Assembly: GCA_013205565.1 (NCBI GenBank)
Contig: JABMMM010000328.1
Location: 1 to 33,506 of the forward strand
DNA length: 33,506 nucleotides
Origin: Alcaligenaceae bacterium
GTDB taxonomy: Bacteria; Pseudomonadota; Gammaproteobacteria; Burkholderiales; Burkholderiaceae_B
Direction: 5' to 3'
The translations under genes and the position numbers were made by a program. Position 1 is the stretch's first letter, and every line of letters begins with the position of its first letter. Under the pieces are notes generated by a model. It worked only from the letters and a program-made list of their open reading frames with translations. It had not been told where the DNA came from and ran no database searches. Of this stretch, positions 1 through 8,701 are shown piece after piece.

Positions 1-659
1 CGCGGAAAATGCGTGGCCAGAAAGCGCCCCTTGTGCAGCGCAAGCGCATGGGGCCAGGCGCCCAAGCTTAGCAAAAAGCGTTCGGGAGTCTGCCGTGTAC
101 TCGCGCAAGCGGCTTCCAGCGCTTTCCAGACTTGCGAGTTTTTGTCGGGGCGGGTAATCAGGCTGACAGCAATTTCGGCGACTTCGGTCGGTAGCGTGCC
201 AGCGACCATTTGGTCTGCCCATTCTTGCGTGAGCGCAGCCTGCCGTTGTTTTTTTTCGAGAGCGGCCAAGGCCACGGTCAGGATTTCAGGTGGTGCCGCC
301 TTGTAACGTCCGCGGCCGCGTCGATGAAAATAAACCGGCGCGCTGTGTAAGCGCAGCAGCAGCGTGGTTTTTTCGAGCGTAGTGGGGGCGTGACCAAAGT
401 AATCTAGGCTAAGCGCTTCTACGTCAAACTCTTCTTGTGGCGCGCACTCCCAAAGAAATTGCAAGTCAATCTCGTGAGATAGGGCGTCGGCCTGCGCGAG
501 CAATTCGTCGGGGGCAGGCGTTGAAAAGTTGTACAGGCAATGACTGCGCTTGATTTTGCTGCGTTTGCCTGTGCTGGATTCGACTTGCAGGGCGGCATCG
601 GCCTCTGACAGGATATGACCGGTTTTAAAAGACCCATCTTCTTCAAATAAAACGTACAT
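1..659 (-). CDS. RNB-domain (RNase II/R-like) ribonuclease, N-terminal part, cut by window edge
   Basis: Reading from an ATG at 659, 219 codons are open to the window edge, so only the N-terminal part is present. The protein begins MYVLFEEDGSFKTGHILSE and continues with a stretch rich in basic residues (SSTGKRSKIKRSHCLYNF). From memory this start matches the RNase II/RNase R-like exoribonucleases that Burkholderiales carry beside mpl. These degrade RNA 3' to 5' in the cytoplasm. The catalytic RNB domain with its metal-binding aspartates would lie beyond position 1, so activity cannot be judged here. The gene starts 70 bases after the mpl stop on the same strand with no clear terminator between, so co-transcription with mpl is likely. 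The SD is weak (GGAA about 7 bases upstream). The family call comes from the N-terminus and context only. Confidence 0.75.
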   Translation of the reverse strand, partial: MYVLFEEDGSFKTGHILSEADAALQVESSTGKRSKIKRSHCLYNFSTPAPDELLAQADALSHEIDLQFLWECAPQEEFDVEALSLDYFGHAPTTLEKTTLLLRLHSAPVYFHRRGRGRYKAAPPEILTVALAALEKKQRQAALTQEWADQMVAGTLPTEVAEIAVSLITRPDKNSQVWKALEAACASTRQTPERFLLSLGAWPHALALHKGRFLATHFP

Positions 660-729
660 GCAGTGTTCCGATAAAAACTGAGAGGGCGCGGTAAGCCTGA
701 AACGCCAGATCAAAAAAGTGTGAGGCGGG

Positions 730-2100
730 CTAGGTCTGAATGGTCGCCAGCGCGCGAAGTAACTTGTTGTGAATGTCTGCAAAGTCACCGTTGCTCATGA
801 TGACGATATGATCCCCGGACCGAGCCTGGGCATTAAGCGCCGCGAGTAAGGCCTCGAGTTGCTGGTGGGCGTGCAACCGTGGACCCAGAGCCGCCAGCAC
901 GACGGCAGGCTCCCAGCCAAGCGCTGCCTTACCCTCGTTTTGGCCGAAGCAAAACACCAGATCGGCGGCCTGCAGCGCCTGCGGCAAACGCGCCGCCATT
1001 GTGCCCAGTTTCATGGTGTTCGAGCGAGGCTCAAGCACGGCAAGAATTCGTTGCGCGCCGACTTTGGCACGCAAGCCCTCAAGCGTCGTTTGAATCGCGG
1101 TGGGGTGATGAGCGAAGTCATCATAGACGCTAATTCCTCTGACGGTGCCGCGAAGCTCTAGGCGGCGTTTGACGCCAGCAAACTGGCAAAGCGCGGCGAT
1201 GCTTTGTTTGGGCGTGACGCCGACGTGAGTCGCGGCAAGCAGCGCGACCAGAGCGTTGTGCTGATTGTGCTTGCCTGTCAGCGACCAGTGCACTTGCCCA
1301 AGCTTGAGCGCGCCGTTGAAGAGGTCAAACGAGCTGGCGTCAACCGTGCGCGTGTGCCAGCCAGTCATTGCTCCTGTCGTTGTGACTTCGCTGTAGCAGC
1401 CCCGCTCAAGCACGCGGGCAAGCGCCTGATCTTGGGCCGGAGCAATCACGAGCCCCGTGCGAGGAACCGTGCGCAGCAGATGATGAAACTGGGTTTCAAT
1501 CGCGGCGAGATCAGGAAAAATATCTGCGTGGTCGTACTCAAGATTATTCAGAATCGCTGTGCGCGTGCGATAGTGCATAAACTTTGAGCGCTTATCAAAA
1601 AACGCGGTGTCGTATTCGTCAGCTTCGATCACAAAGAGCGACGAGTCGGCTTGGTAACGGGCCGAGACTTCGAGCCCCGGTGCGACGCCACCAATTAAAA
1701 AGTTTGGTTTGAGCCCGGCTTGTTGCAAAATCCAGGCCAGCATTGAGCTGGTCGTGGTTTTGCCGTGCGTACCCGCAACGGCAAGCACGTGCTGGCCTTG
1801 CAGAATATGCTGACCGAGCCATTGGGGGCCCGACATGTAGGGCAGGCCGGCATCCAGAATCGCCTCGATTAAGGGGTTGCCCCGCGTGATGACATTACCA
1901 ACGATAAACAAATCGGGTTGCAGGGCGAGTTGCTCAGGCGCAAAGCCCTCAAGCAAATCAATGCCCTGCTCTTGCAGTTGAGTGCTCATGGGTGGGTAGA
2001 CGCCTGCATCGCAGCCTGTGACACGGTGGCCGGCCGCACGCGCAATCAGCGCGAGCCCTCCCATGAAAGTGCCACAGATACCTAAAATATGCAGATGCAT
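730..2100 (-). CDS. mpl: UDP-N-acetylmuramate:L-alanyl-gamma-D-glutamyl-meso-diaminopimelate ligase
   Basis: Mpl recycles cell-wall tripeptide. It joins L-Ala-gamma-D-Glu-meso-DAP to UDP-MurNAc in the cytoplasm using ATP, returning murein turnover products to synthesis. The 456-residue protein has the Mur-ligase layout: an N-terminal nucleotide-binding start (HILGICGTFMGG), the ATP P-loop GTHGKTTT at about residues 110-117, EADEYDTAF at about 159-167 and NNLEYDHADIF at about 185-195. FMGG, rather than the glycine pattern of MurC, and the DEYDTAF block favour Mpl over MurC. An ATG two codons upstream (2106) is possible, but GGGGAG sits almost against it and about 8 bases from the ATG at 2100, so I chose 2100. 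It is divergent from the thioredoxin-like gene. It fits functionally with anmK and the M23 peptidase elsewhere in the window. Confidence 0.95.
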   Translation of the reverse strand: MHLHILGICGTFMGGLALIARAAGHRVTGCDAGVYPPMSTQLQEQGIDLLEGFAPEQLALQPDLFIVGNVITRGNPLIEAILDAGLPYMSGPQWLGQHILQGQHVLAVAGTHGKTTTSSMLAWILQQAGLKPNFLIGGVAPGLEVSARYQADSSLFVIEADEYDTAFFDKRSKFMHYRTRTAILNNLEYDHADIFPDLAAIETQFHHLLRTVPRTGLVIAPAQDQALARVLERGCYSEVTTTGAMTGWHTRTVDASSFDLFNGALKLGQVHWSLTGKHNQHNALVALLAATHVGVTPKQSIAALCQFAGVKRRLELRGTVRGISVYDDFAHHPTAIQTTLEGLRAKVGAQRILAVLEPRSNTMKLGTMAARLPQALQAADLVFCFGQNEGKAALGWEPAVVLAALGPRLHAHQQLEALLAALNAQARSGDHIVIMSNGDFADIHNKLLRALATIQT

Positions 2101-2147
2101 GAACATTCTCCCCGCCGCATTGTAGAGTGAGACGGTATGATGTCAGC

Positions 2148-2726
2148 ATGAAACGACGAACTGTTCTGCTCGGTGCGGGTGGTCTGGCGGCGATGGCCGT
2201 TACAGGCTGGGCGGCCTGGCGCAGCTCTTCGCGTTCGGCGCCCGCGGCTAACCGTGCTGTGGGGGCGCTTGGCGCCCAAACGCCTGCAGCGCAACCGAAT
2301 CCGCGCGCTTTATTCGACGCGCGCCTGCCTGGGCTTGATGGTCACGAGTTCGCCCTTCAGACACTAATCGGCCAACCTCTGGTGGTTAATTTTTGGGCAA
2401 CTTGGTGCGCGCCCTGTGTGCAAGAACTGCCATATCTGAACAGTATGGCTAAAGAGTTACCAAATATTAAATTTGTGGGCATTGGTATCGATACAGCGCA
2501 AAACATCGGTCAATTTGTTGCTAAAATACCGGTTTCGTATCAACTGCTCGTGGCAGGGCATGCAGGCATCGCGCTGCTGCGCGAGTTAGGCAATAGTGCG
2601 GGTGGGTTGCCTTTTACCTTGCTGTTCGACGCAAATGGCAGTATTTTCGATTCAATTCTTGGTCAAATCGAACCCCTTGACCTGCGGCAGCGAATCGATC
2701 GCCTGGTTGCCAAATCGAAGACGTAG
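2148..2726 (+). CDS. TlpA/ResA-type thioredoxin-like protein, membrane-anchored or exported
   Basis: This 192-residue protein starts MKRRTVLLG followed by a hydrophobic segment to about residue 24, an N-terminal signal or anchor with two arginines that may suit the Tat route. Residues about 57-190 form a thioredoxin fold of the AhpC-TSA/redoxin type, with the active site WCAPC at 86-90 (Cys87 and Cys90) and a cis-proline loop GGLPFT near 155. The family reduces or exchanges disulfides in the periplasm, often for cytochrome c maturation or oxidative stress. The partner here is unknown. An upstream GTG at 2127 would add seven residues before the basic signal start, so ATG 2148 is preferred. It lies about 107 bases before aroQ, a pairing common in Bordetella-type genomes. 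Confidence 0.85.
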   Translation: MKRRTVLLGAGGLAAMAVTGWAAWRSSSRSAPAANRAVGALGAQTPAAQPNPRALFDARLPGLDGHEFALQTLIGQPLVVNFWATWCAPCVQELPYLNSMAKELPNIKFVGIGIDTAQNIGQFVAKIPVSYQLLVAGHAGIALLRELGNSAGGLPFTLLFDANGSIFDSILGQIEPLDLRQRIDRLVAKSKT

Positions 2727-2833
2727 ATAGACAAATCGCAGCAATTAGCGTAAAAAAGCGCTCTGTTGACTTGATTTGTCTCTTTCAGCGTCAAGCTTTG
2801 TCTTCTCTAATCTTTTTCATCCGAGCGTCACGT

Positions 2834-3280
2834 ATGGCACAACGCCTTCTTGTCCTGAACGGTCCGAACCTGAACTTGCTGGGGCTGCGCGAACCGCATC
2901 TCTATGGCCACACGACGCTCGCGCAGATTGAGGCGGGACTCGTCGAATTGGCAAGCAGTTTAGGCGCAACGCTGACGGCGTATCAAAGCAATCACGAGGG
3001 TGAGCTGGTCGACCGGATTCAAGCGGCCTACACGGACGGCACCGACTTTATTGTGATCAACGCGGGTGCTTATACCCACACCAGTGTGGCGATTCGCGAT
3101 GCTTTGGCTGCGGTAAAGATTTCCTTTATCGAAGTGCACCTTTCGAACGTCTACCAGCGCGAGCCCTTTCGGCATCACTCTTACTTGTCTGACTTAGCGG
3201 TCGGGGTGGTGGTGGGCTTGGGCGCCTATGGTTACCACGCTGCTGTGCGTTATGCCGTGCAGTCTGGGCAAACGGCTTAA
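2834..3280 (+). CDS. aroQ: type II 3-dehydroquinate dehydratase
   Basis: AroQ removes water from 3-dehydroquinate to give 3-dehydroshikimate, the third step of the shikimate pathway. The 148-residue length is right for the dodecameric type II enzyme. Visible signatures are [13 protein letters not shown] at the start, the catalytic tyrosine region PHLYG near residue 24, [31 protein letters not shown] and the histidine block [17 protein letters not shown]. The open frame extends 21 codons further upstream, but that stretch is unlike the family and [10 protein letters not shown] is the normal start, so I used ATG 2834. It lies just before accB, and aroQ-accB-accC is a very common linkage in proteobacteria. 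Confidence 0.96.
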   Translation: MAQRLLVLNGPNLNLLGLREPHLYGHTTLAQIEAGLVELASSLGATLTAYQSNHEGELVDRIQAAYTDGTDFIVINAGAYTHTSVAIRDALAAVKISFIEVHLSNVYQREPFRHHSYLSDLAVGVVVGLGAYGYHAAVRYAVQSGQTA

Positions 3281-3328
3281 CGCCAGATTTGTTCGGGGCT
3301 GTTCAATTTAGACCTTTACGGAAACATC

Positions 3329-3775
3329 ATGGACCTTAGAAAAATCAAAACTTTGATCGACCTCGTGTCAGAATCTGGCATAGCCGAGCTCGAAATCACC
3401 GAGGGCGAGGGCAAGGTTCGCATTGTTAAATTTTCGCAAGCGCAGCAGCCAGTCGCGTATGCGGCGGCACCTGCGGGCTACGCACCCTCGGCGCCTGTTG
3501 CGCCCGAAGGTGGGGCGGCTCCGGCTGCGCCCGTGGTTACGGGCCATACCGTGAAAGCACCGATGGTGGGCACCTTTTATCGCGCCGCCAATCCGGGCTC
3601 AGCCGCCTTTATTGAAGTTGGGCAAACGGTCAAAGAGGGCGAGCCTTTGTGCATCATCGAGGCCATGAAGTTGCTCAATGAAATCGAAGCCGATAAATCC
3701 GGAGTCATCACCGAGATCTTGGTCGAAAACGGTGAGCCCGTTGAATACGGCCAACCGCTTTTTGTGATCGTCTGA
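3329..3775 (+). CDS. accB: acetyl-CoA carboxylase biotin carboxyl carrier protein
   Basis: This is the biotin carrier subunit of acetyl-CoA carboxylase. It carries carboxybiotin from AccC to the carboxyltransferase for malonyl-CoA synthesis. The 148-residue protein has the usual N-terminal helix ([18 protein letters not shown]), an Ala/Pro-rich flexible linker at about residues 36-70, and a C-terminal biotinyl domain from about 73. The biotin-accepting lysine is in [10 protein letters not shown] at Lys114. It ends one base before the accC ATG, so the two are almost certainly translated from one mRNA, giving coupled subunit amounts. Confidence 0.97.
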   Translation: MDLRKIKTLIDLVSESGIAELEITEGEGKVRIVKFSQAQQPVAYAAAPAGYAPSAPVAPEGGAAPAAPVVTGHTVKAPMVGTFYRAANPGSAAFIEVGQTVKEGEPLCIIEAMKLLNEIEADKSGVITEILVENGEPVEYGQPLFVIV

Positions 3776-3776
3776 T

Positions 3777-5123
3777 ATGTTTGAAAAGATTCTGATCGCC
3801 AATCGGGGCGAGATTGCCCTGCGCATTCAGCGTGCATGCCGTGAAATGGGTATCAAAACCGTAGTCGTGCATTCTGAGGCCGACCGCGAAGCCAAGTATG
3901 TCCGCCTGGCCGATGAGTCGGTGTGTATCGGCCCGGCCGCTTCGCGCGATAGCTATTTAAATATGCCCGCTATTATTGCGGCTGCTGAAGTCACCGACGC
4001 CGAGGCAATTCATCCGGGCTATGGTTTTCTTTCCGAAAACGCTGACTTTGCCGATCGTGTCGAAAAAAGTGGTTTCGTGTTTATCGGACCGCGTCCCGAG
4101 TCGATTCGTCTGATGGGTGACAAGGTCAGCGCCAAGCGAGCCATGATCGAGGCTGGCGTGCCAGTGGTGCCAGGCTCGCCCGGCGCGTTGCCCGAGGATC
4201 CGGCCGAAATCCTTCGCCTGGCCCAAGAAGTGGGCTACCCAGTCATTATTAAGGCAGCCGGTGGTGGCGGTGGTCGCGGCATGCGCGTGGTGCACACCGA
4301 GGCGGCCTTGCTCAATTCGGTTGCGATGACAAAAACGGAAGCGGGTGCGGCGTTTAACAATCCTGAAGTGTATCTAGAAAAGTTTCTTGAAAATCCACGG
4401 CACATCGAGATTCAAGTCTTAGCTGACGGCGGTCGCAACGCAGTCTGGTTAGGTGAACGTGATTGCTCGATGCAGCGCCGGCATCAAAAAGTCATCGAAG
4501 AGGCACCCGCGCCGGGTATCGCCCGTAAATTGATCGAACGTATCGGCGAGCGTTGTGCCGAGGCGTGCCGCAAGATCCAATATCGCGGTGCAGGCACCTT
4601 CGAATTTTTATACGAAAACGATGAGTTTTATTTTATCGAGATGAATACCCGGATTCAGGTCGAGCACCCCGTGACCGAACTCATCACCGGAATCGATCTG
4701 GTGCAACAGCAGATTCGTATCGCCGCGGGCGAAAAGTTTACGCTGCGCCAACGCGACATCCACTTCAAAGGTCATGCGCTTGAGTGCCGGATTAATGCTG
4801 AGGATCCGTTTACCTTTGTGCCCAGCCCTGGGCGTGTGACGAACTGGCATACGCCCGGCGGCCCGGGTGTGCGGATTGATTCACATGTATTCAATGGCTA
4901 TTTTGTGCCACCCTATTATGATTCGATGATTGCCAAGGTGATCACCTACGGCGATACCCGTGAACAGGCGTTGGCGCGTATGACCATTGCCTTGTCTGAG
5001 ATGGTTGTAGAAGGGATTAAAACCAATATCCCGTTGCACCGCGAGTTAATGGTTGACAGTCGTTTTATGGCGGGCGGCACCAGCATTCATTATCTTGAAC
5101 ACAAGCTTGCCGCGCGGCCTTGA
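3777..5123 (+). CDS. accC: acetyl-CoA carboxylase, biotin carboxylase subunit
   Basis: AccC uses ATP and bicarbonate to carboxylate the biotin on AccB, the first half of the acetyl-CoA carboxylase reaction. The 448-residue length is the family norm. The N-terminal biotin carboxylase domain starts [20 protein letters not shown]. The ATP-grasp region has the glycine-rich loop [10 protein letters not shown] around residues 164-173, the block [20 protein letters not shown], and [16 protein letters not shown] with metal-binding and catalytic residues. The C-terminal domain holds [13 protein letters not shown]. It follows accB after a single base (TGA-T-ATG). accA and accD are not in the window, as expected for this split-locus arrangement. 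Confidence 0.98.
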   Translation: MFEKILIANRGEIALRIQRACREMGIKTVVVHSEADREAKYVRLADESVCIGPAASRDSYLNMPAIIAAAEVTDAEAIHPGYGFLSENADFADRVEKSGFVFIGPRPESIRLMGDKVSAKRAMIEAGVPVVPGSPGALPEDPAEILRLAQEVGYPVIIKAAGGGGGRGMRVVHTEAALLNSVAMTKTEAGAAFNNPEVYLEKFLENPRHIEIQVLADGGRNAVWLGERDCSMQRRHQKVIEEAPAPGIARKLIERIGERCAEACRKIQYRGAGTFEFLYENDEFYFIEMNTRIQVEHPVTELITGIDLVQQQIRIAAGEKFTLRQRDIHFKGHALECRINAEDPFTFVPSPGRVTNWHTPGGPGVRIDSHVFNGYFVPPYYDSMIAKVITYGDTREQALARMTIALSEMVVEGIKTNIPLHRELMVDSRFMAGGTSIHYLEHKLAARP

Positions 5124-5176
5124 GCCGGCTTTGCCTGCGCGCCATAGCCTGATGCCCTCGGCCATCGGAAGCCCCC

Positions 5177-6079
5177 ATGCGTGAATTGGTGTTGTTGTGC
5201 CCTGGCGAGCTGGCCGAGGCGTTGTCTGACGCGCTTCTCGAGGCCGGAGCCCTGTCGGTGTCGGTTGAAGATGCCGACTCTGACACCGAATACGAGCAGC
5301 CCTTGTTCGGGGAGCCTGGTAGCGAACCCAACACGCAAGCCTGGAGCCGTAACCGCGTGATTGTGCTGTTAGCGGATGGCACCGACCCTGAGCAGTTGCT
5401 CGCCGCTGCTCGCCTTGATCTTGAGGTCGACGCCGAGCTGACCTGGCATCTGCGCCCAGTGCCAGATGCTGACTGGGTCCGGTTGACACAGTCTCAGTTT
5501 GGTCCCATCACAATCGGCTCGCGGATATTGATTGTTCCGAGTTGGCATGCTGACAAAATGCCGCTTGAGCCCGAACCCGGGCGCATTGCGATTCAACTCG
5601 ACCCCGGGCTGGCGTTCGGCACGGGCAGCCATCCCACAACGCATTTGTGCTTAGAGTGGCTGGCCGCAGAGTTGCCCCCTGATGCGGCGGTGCTGGATTA
5701 TGGCTGTGGGTCGGGTATTCTGGCGATCGCCGCAGCCCTGTTGGGCGCGCGCGTAATCACAGGGGTCGACATCGATGAGCAGGCGGTACAGGCGACACGC
5801 GATAACGCCCTGGTGAATCGTGTCGTCTTGCACGCATTGTTGCCTGATGACCTGACTGAGGGTCTGTTTGACGTGGTCGTTGCAAATATTTTGTCAAATC
5901 CTTTAAAAGTTCTGGCTCCGATGCTTGCCGGGCGAGTGCGTTCCGGAGGACAATTGATTTTGTCAGGTGTGCTCGAGCGGCAAGCGCAAGAGGTTGCTGC
6001 TGTGTATGCGCCTTGGCTGGCGTTGTCGGTTTGGCAAGCCCGTGACGGCTGGGTTTGTTTGGCTGGTTGTAAGGCCTAG
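5177..6079 (+). CDS. prmA: ribosomal protein L11 methyltransferase
   Basis: PrmA trimethylates ribosomal protein L11 using S-adenosylmethionine. The 300-residue protein has a divergent N-terminal substrate-recognition domain (about 1-95, acidic) and a class I methyltransferase domain. Visible motifs are LDPGLAFGTGSHPTT at about 141-155, the SAM-binding loop VLDYGCGSGILAIAA at about 172-186, the acidic GVDIDEQA near 197-203 and VVANILSNPLK, the motif IV block of this family. It lies 53 bases after accC on the same strand; accBC-prmA is a standard betaproteobacterial cluster. Confidence 0.96.
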   Translation: MRELVLLCPGELAEALSDALLEAGALSVSVEDADSDTEYEQPLFGEPGSEPNTQAWSRNRVIVLLADGTDPEQLLAAARLDLEVDAELTWHLRPVPDADWVRLTQSQFGPITIGSRILIVPSWHADKMPLEPEPGRIAIQLDPGLAFGTGSHPTTHLCLEWLAAELPPDAAVLDYGCGSGILAIAAALLGARVITGVDIDEQAVQATRDNALVNRVVLHALLPDDLTEGLFDVVVANILSNPLKVLAPMLAGRVRSGGQLILSGVLERQAQEVAAVYAPWLALSVWQARDGWVCLAGCKA

Positions 6080-6129
6080 CCGCCCGCGGACTGCCCCGAA
6101 CTTTGCTGCCCACTCCTGAGGTCACTTCA

Positions 6130-7140
6130 ATGAGTCTTGTCACGCGTTGCCCAAAGTGCCAAAGCGATTTTATGGTTTCGCTTGAGCAACTGCGCGTGCA
6201 CGACGGCTTGGTCCGGTGCGGTAACTGTACCCACATCTTTGACGGCCATGTGGCGCTTAAAAGTCAGTTGCCTACCTTAACGCAACGAGCCGCTACGCAG
6301 CAACCGCCACAACAACCGCCGCAGCCACCGCCACAGCCACCGCCGTCCACGCCACCGCCGTCCACGCAAGCGCCGAGTTGGCAGGGCGGTCGTGAACCGC
6401 TTCGTGCACCCGCGCAAGAACTCGGTGCCCCCTCGGTGTTGCGTCGCCGGGCACAGACCGGTGCAGAGCTCAAGTACGCGGCACCCGAACCTTTTGCCGC
6501 AGTCTTTCCCGAGCCCTACTATCAAGATCCTCACGACGAGACCGGACCGCAGCTACGTGTGCGCGGCGATGCGCGTTTGCGGGGCGAGGCACCCGCTTCG
6601 GTTGGGCGCAGTCCCCCCGATTTTTTAATCGACGAAACTCCCTTAGACGGCCTGCGTAAGGGACTTTGGCTGCTACTGATCACCGCGGCGAGCCTGGTGT
6701 TGCTCGCACAGTTGGCGTATGTCTACCGCAACGAGTTAGTGACGCGGGTACCGAGTCTTCTGCCGGTGGCGCGCGCAGCCTGCGAGCCACTAAAATGCGC
6801 AGTCTCTTTTGTGAGGCATCTTGAGCGCATCACGATTGAAGCAACCTCGCTCGAGCAAGCGCCGGGTGGCCAGGAAGAGGGTCAGCCAAGCACCCTGGCG
6901 CTTAAGTTTTCGATGCGCAACCGTTACGATAAGATTCAGCCCTGGCCACATCTCTCGCTTGAACTGAGAGACGCCTCTGGCACCGCTGTTATCCGAAAAG
7001 TCGTGCCGCCAGAGCAGTATTTACCTCAACATTTGGTGGGCCGCCCTTTTGGGGCGAATCAAGAGATTCATATTCATTTGCCAGTCACGGTAAGCGGCTT
7101 GCAAATTAGCGGTTTTCAGCTGTATTCATTTTTTCCTTAA
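6130..7140 (+). CDS. zinc-ribbon and DUF3426 membrane protein
   Basis: This 336-residue protein has three parts. An N-terminal MJ0042-type zinc ribbon carries Cys7, Cys10, Cys30 and Cys33 (TRCPKCQ and VRCGNCT). A long disordered proline/glutamine-rich linker covers about 55-165, and one transmembrane helix lies near 178-198. The remaining 138 residues form a DUF3426 domain that should be outside the cytoplasm if the zinc ribbon is inside. The function is unknown; the layout suggests a sensor or scaffold linking cytoplasm and envelope. ATG 6130 is chosen because MSLVTRCPKC is the conserved start, although the frame is open nine codons earlier. It sits between prmA and a PfkB kinase (9-base gap), an order I recall from Bordetella-type genomes. 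Confidence 0.85.
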   Translation: MSLVTRCPKCQSDFMVSLEQLRVHDGLVRCGNCTHIFDGHVALKSQLPTLTQRAATQQPPQQPPQPPPQPPPSTPPPSTQAPSWQGGREPLRAPAQELGAPSVLRRRAQTGAELKYAAPEPFAAVFPEPYYQDPHDETGPQLRVRGDARLRGEAPASVGRSPPDFLIDETPLDGLRKGLWLLLITAASLVLLAQLAYVYRNELVTRVPSLLPVARAACEPLKCAVSFVRHLERITIEATSLEQAPGGQEEGQPSTLALKFSMRNRYDKIQPWPHLSLELRDASGTAVIRKVVPPEQYLPQHLVGRPFGANQEIHIHLPVTVSGLQISGFQLYSFFP

Positions 7141-7149
7141 GAGACCAGT

Positions 7150-8091
7150 ATGACCCAGCCCGTATTAATTTGTGGTTCTGTCGCGTTTGACACCATTGCC
7201 GTGTTTGAAGGCCAATTTAAAGACCATATCCTGCCTGACCGCATTCACGCGTTAAGCGTATCGTTTTTGGTTCCTAGAATGCGGCGTGAGTTCGGTGGTT
7301 GTGCGGGCAATATCGCTTATAACTTGAAGCTTCTTGGCGGCAATCCCGTGCCCGTGGCAACCGTTGGTGAAGACGCCACGGATTACCTGCAGCGTTTTGA
7401 GCAGTTCGGGATCAATACCCGCATGATTCGCAGCTTGCCCGGCACGTTGACTGCGCAGTGTTTTATCACCACCGATCTTGACGACAATCAGATTACTGCG
7501 TTTCATCCGGGTGCGATGGAGCGTTCTGCCGAGAACGATTTGACGGGCGAACGGGCCGCCTGGGCAATTGTGGCGCCTGACTCAAAGGCGGGCATGATGG
7601 CTCACGCTAAACGCTTGCATGCGCAAGGCACGCCCTTTATCTTTGACTTAGGTCAGGCGATGCCCTTGTATGACGGCAAAGATATTCTTGAGATGGTATC
7701 GCTTGCACAGGCACTCACGGTCAACGACTACGAGGCCAGCGTAGTTGAACAGCGCACAGGCAAAACAATTGCGCAATTGGCGCAGGGTTTGCAGGCTGTG
7801 GTAGTGACGCGTGGTGCGACTGGTGCAAGCCTTTATACTGAGGGCCAAGAGCATCATATTGCGCCAGTCATTCCAGAGGCCGTGCTCGATCCAACCGGTT
7901 GTGGTGATGCGCATCGTGGTGGCTTGCTCTATGCGCTGACGCTTGGCTGGACTTGGATCGAAGCCTGTAAGCTTGGCAACCTGATGGGCTCAATTAAAAT
8001 TGCTTCTCGGGGTCCGCAAAATCATGCACCCACGCGCGCCGAAATCGACGCGCAACTGTATGCTCATTACGGCAGTCGACTGCCTGGCTAG
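7150..8091 (+). CDS. PfkB-family carbohydrate/nucleoside kinase
   Basis: This is a 313-residue ribokinase-fold (PfkB) small-molecule kinase. It starts VLICGSVAFDTIAVFEG, has the glycine-rich motif FGGCAGNIAYNLKLLGG at about 48-64 that closes over the substrate, and the anion-hole/catalytic motif DPTGCGDAHRGG at about 247-258 with Asp253 as likely base. The usual signature is GAGD followed by a small residue and Phe; here it is GCGD followed by AHR. The short length and substrate-end sequence resemble the adenosine kinase-like branch more than ribokinase or fructokinase, but the substrate cannot be told from sequence. It begins 9 bases after the DUF3426 gene, so the two are probably co-transcribed. 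Confidence 0.82.
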   Translation: MTQPVLICGSVAFDTIAVFEGQFKDHILPDRIHALSVSFLVPRMRREFGGCAGNIAYNLKLLGGNPVPVATVGEDATDYLQRFEQFGINTRMIRSLPGTLTAQCFITTDLDDNQITAFHPGAMERSAENDLTGERAAWAIVAPDSKAGMMAHAKRLHAQGTPFIFDLGQAMPLYDGKDILEMVSLAQALTVNDYEASVVEQRTGKTIAQLAQGLQAVVVTRGATGASLYTEGQEHHIAPVIPEAVLDPTGCGDAHRGGLLYALTLGWTWIEACKLGNLMGSIKIASRGPQNHAPTRAEIDAQLYAHYGSRLPG

Positions 8092-8117
8092 ATGATAGTT
8101 TTTTTTGGAGTCTGAAG

Positions 8118-8627
8118 ATGAGTCTACCTACACGGCTAGTGCGTACGAACGGGGTGCGCGTCGTGGCGGGCGTTGCACTGCTGGCAAGTGTTGCGCTGGT
8201 GTCTGGGTGCGCTAAGCCAAGCGCCTCGGCAAACGTTTATACCTATGGGCAAGCGCAACGCGACCAAGTCGTGCGCAACGGCACCGTGATTAATGTACGA
8301 CCGATCACTATTCAAAATGAACGCACCTCGGGTGCGGGTGTTGTGGCAGGCGGTGCAGTCGGTGGCGTCGTCGGCAGCACGATTGGCGGCGGTACGGGTC
8401 GCACGTTGGCGGTTTTAGGCGGGGCAATCTTAGGAGCCTTGGCGGGCGACGCCGTTGAAGACCGCGCAGGTAAAAAAGATGGACTCGAGATCACTGTGCG
8501 GTTAGACAACGGCGAGACCCGCGTGATTGCGCAAGAGGCCGACGTACCTTTGGCGTTAAATCAACGGGTGCAGGTTGTCAGCGGTGCAGGCCCGACGCGT
8601 GTCGTACCCGTCGGTCAAAATAACTAA
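8118..8627 (+). CDS. glycine-zipper outer-membrane lipoprotein (SlyB/Pcp-like)
   Basis: This 169-residue lipoprotein has a signal peptide with lipobox VSGC, lipid attachment predicted at Cys31. A glycine-zipper segment follows at about residues 70-115 (repeated GG spacing such as GVVAGGAVGGVVG), typical of the 17-kDa antigen/SlyB/Pcp group. The C-terminal 50 residues form a small beta-rich domain (LEITVRLDNGETRVIAQEAD). Lipoproteins of this group sit in the outer membrane and help envelope integrity; SlyB responds to divalent-cation stress in enterics, which cannot be assumed here. GGAG lies about 9 bases before the ATG. It is the last gene of the plus-strand run and is convergent with the YggT gene; I see no convincing terminator in the 74-base gap. 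Confidence 0.87.
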   Translation: MSLPTRLVRTNGVRVVAGVALLASVALVSGCAKPSASANVYTYGQAQRDQVVRNGTVINVRPITIQNERTSGAGVVAGGAVGGVVGSTIGGGTGRTLAVLGGAILGALAGDAVEDRAGKKDGLEITVRLDNGETRVIAQEADVPLALNQRVQVVSGAGPTRVVPVGQNN

Positions 8628-8701
8628 CTCCGCTTTTTGCTCCTCAGCATAAACGCCCTTTGAGCGGCTCTGGGATCTCGTGGGTGTGGGCAACAGCTTC
8701 A

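Noticed and set aside
859-1587. Several plus-strand frames of 84-127 codons antisense to mpl
   Set aside because: mpl is a strongly supported conserved gene on the other strand; the antisense proteins are Arg-rich shadows with no family features.
2766-2794. TTGACT upstream of aroQ as a -35 box
   Set aside because: No acceptable -10 element lies at 15-19 bases, so a promoter could not be supported.
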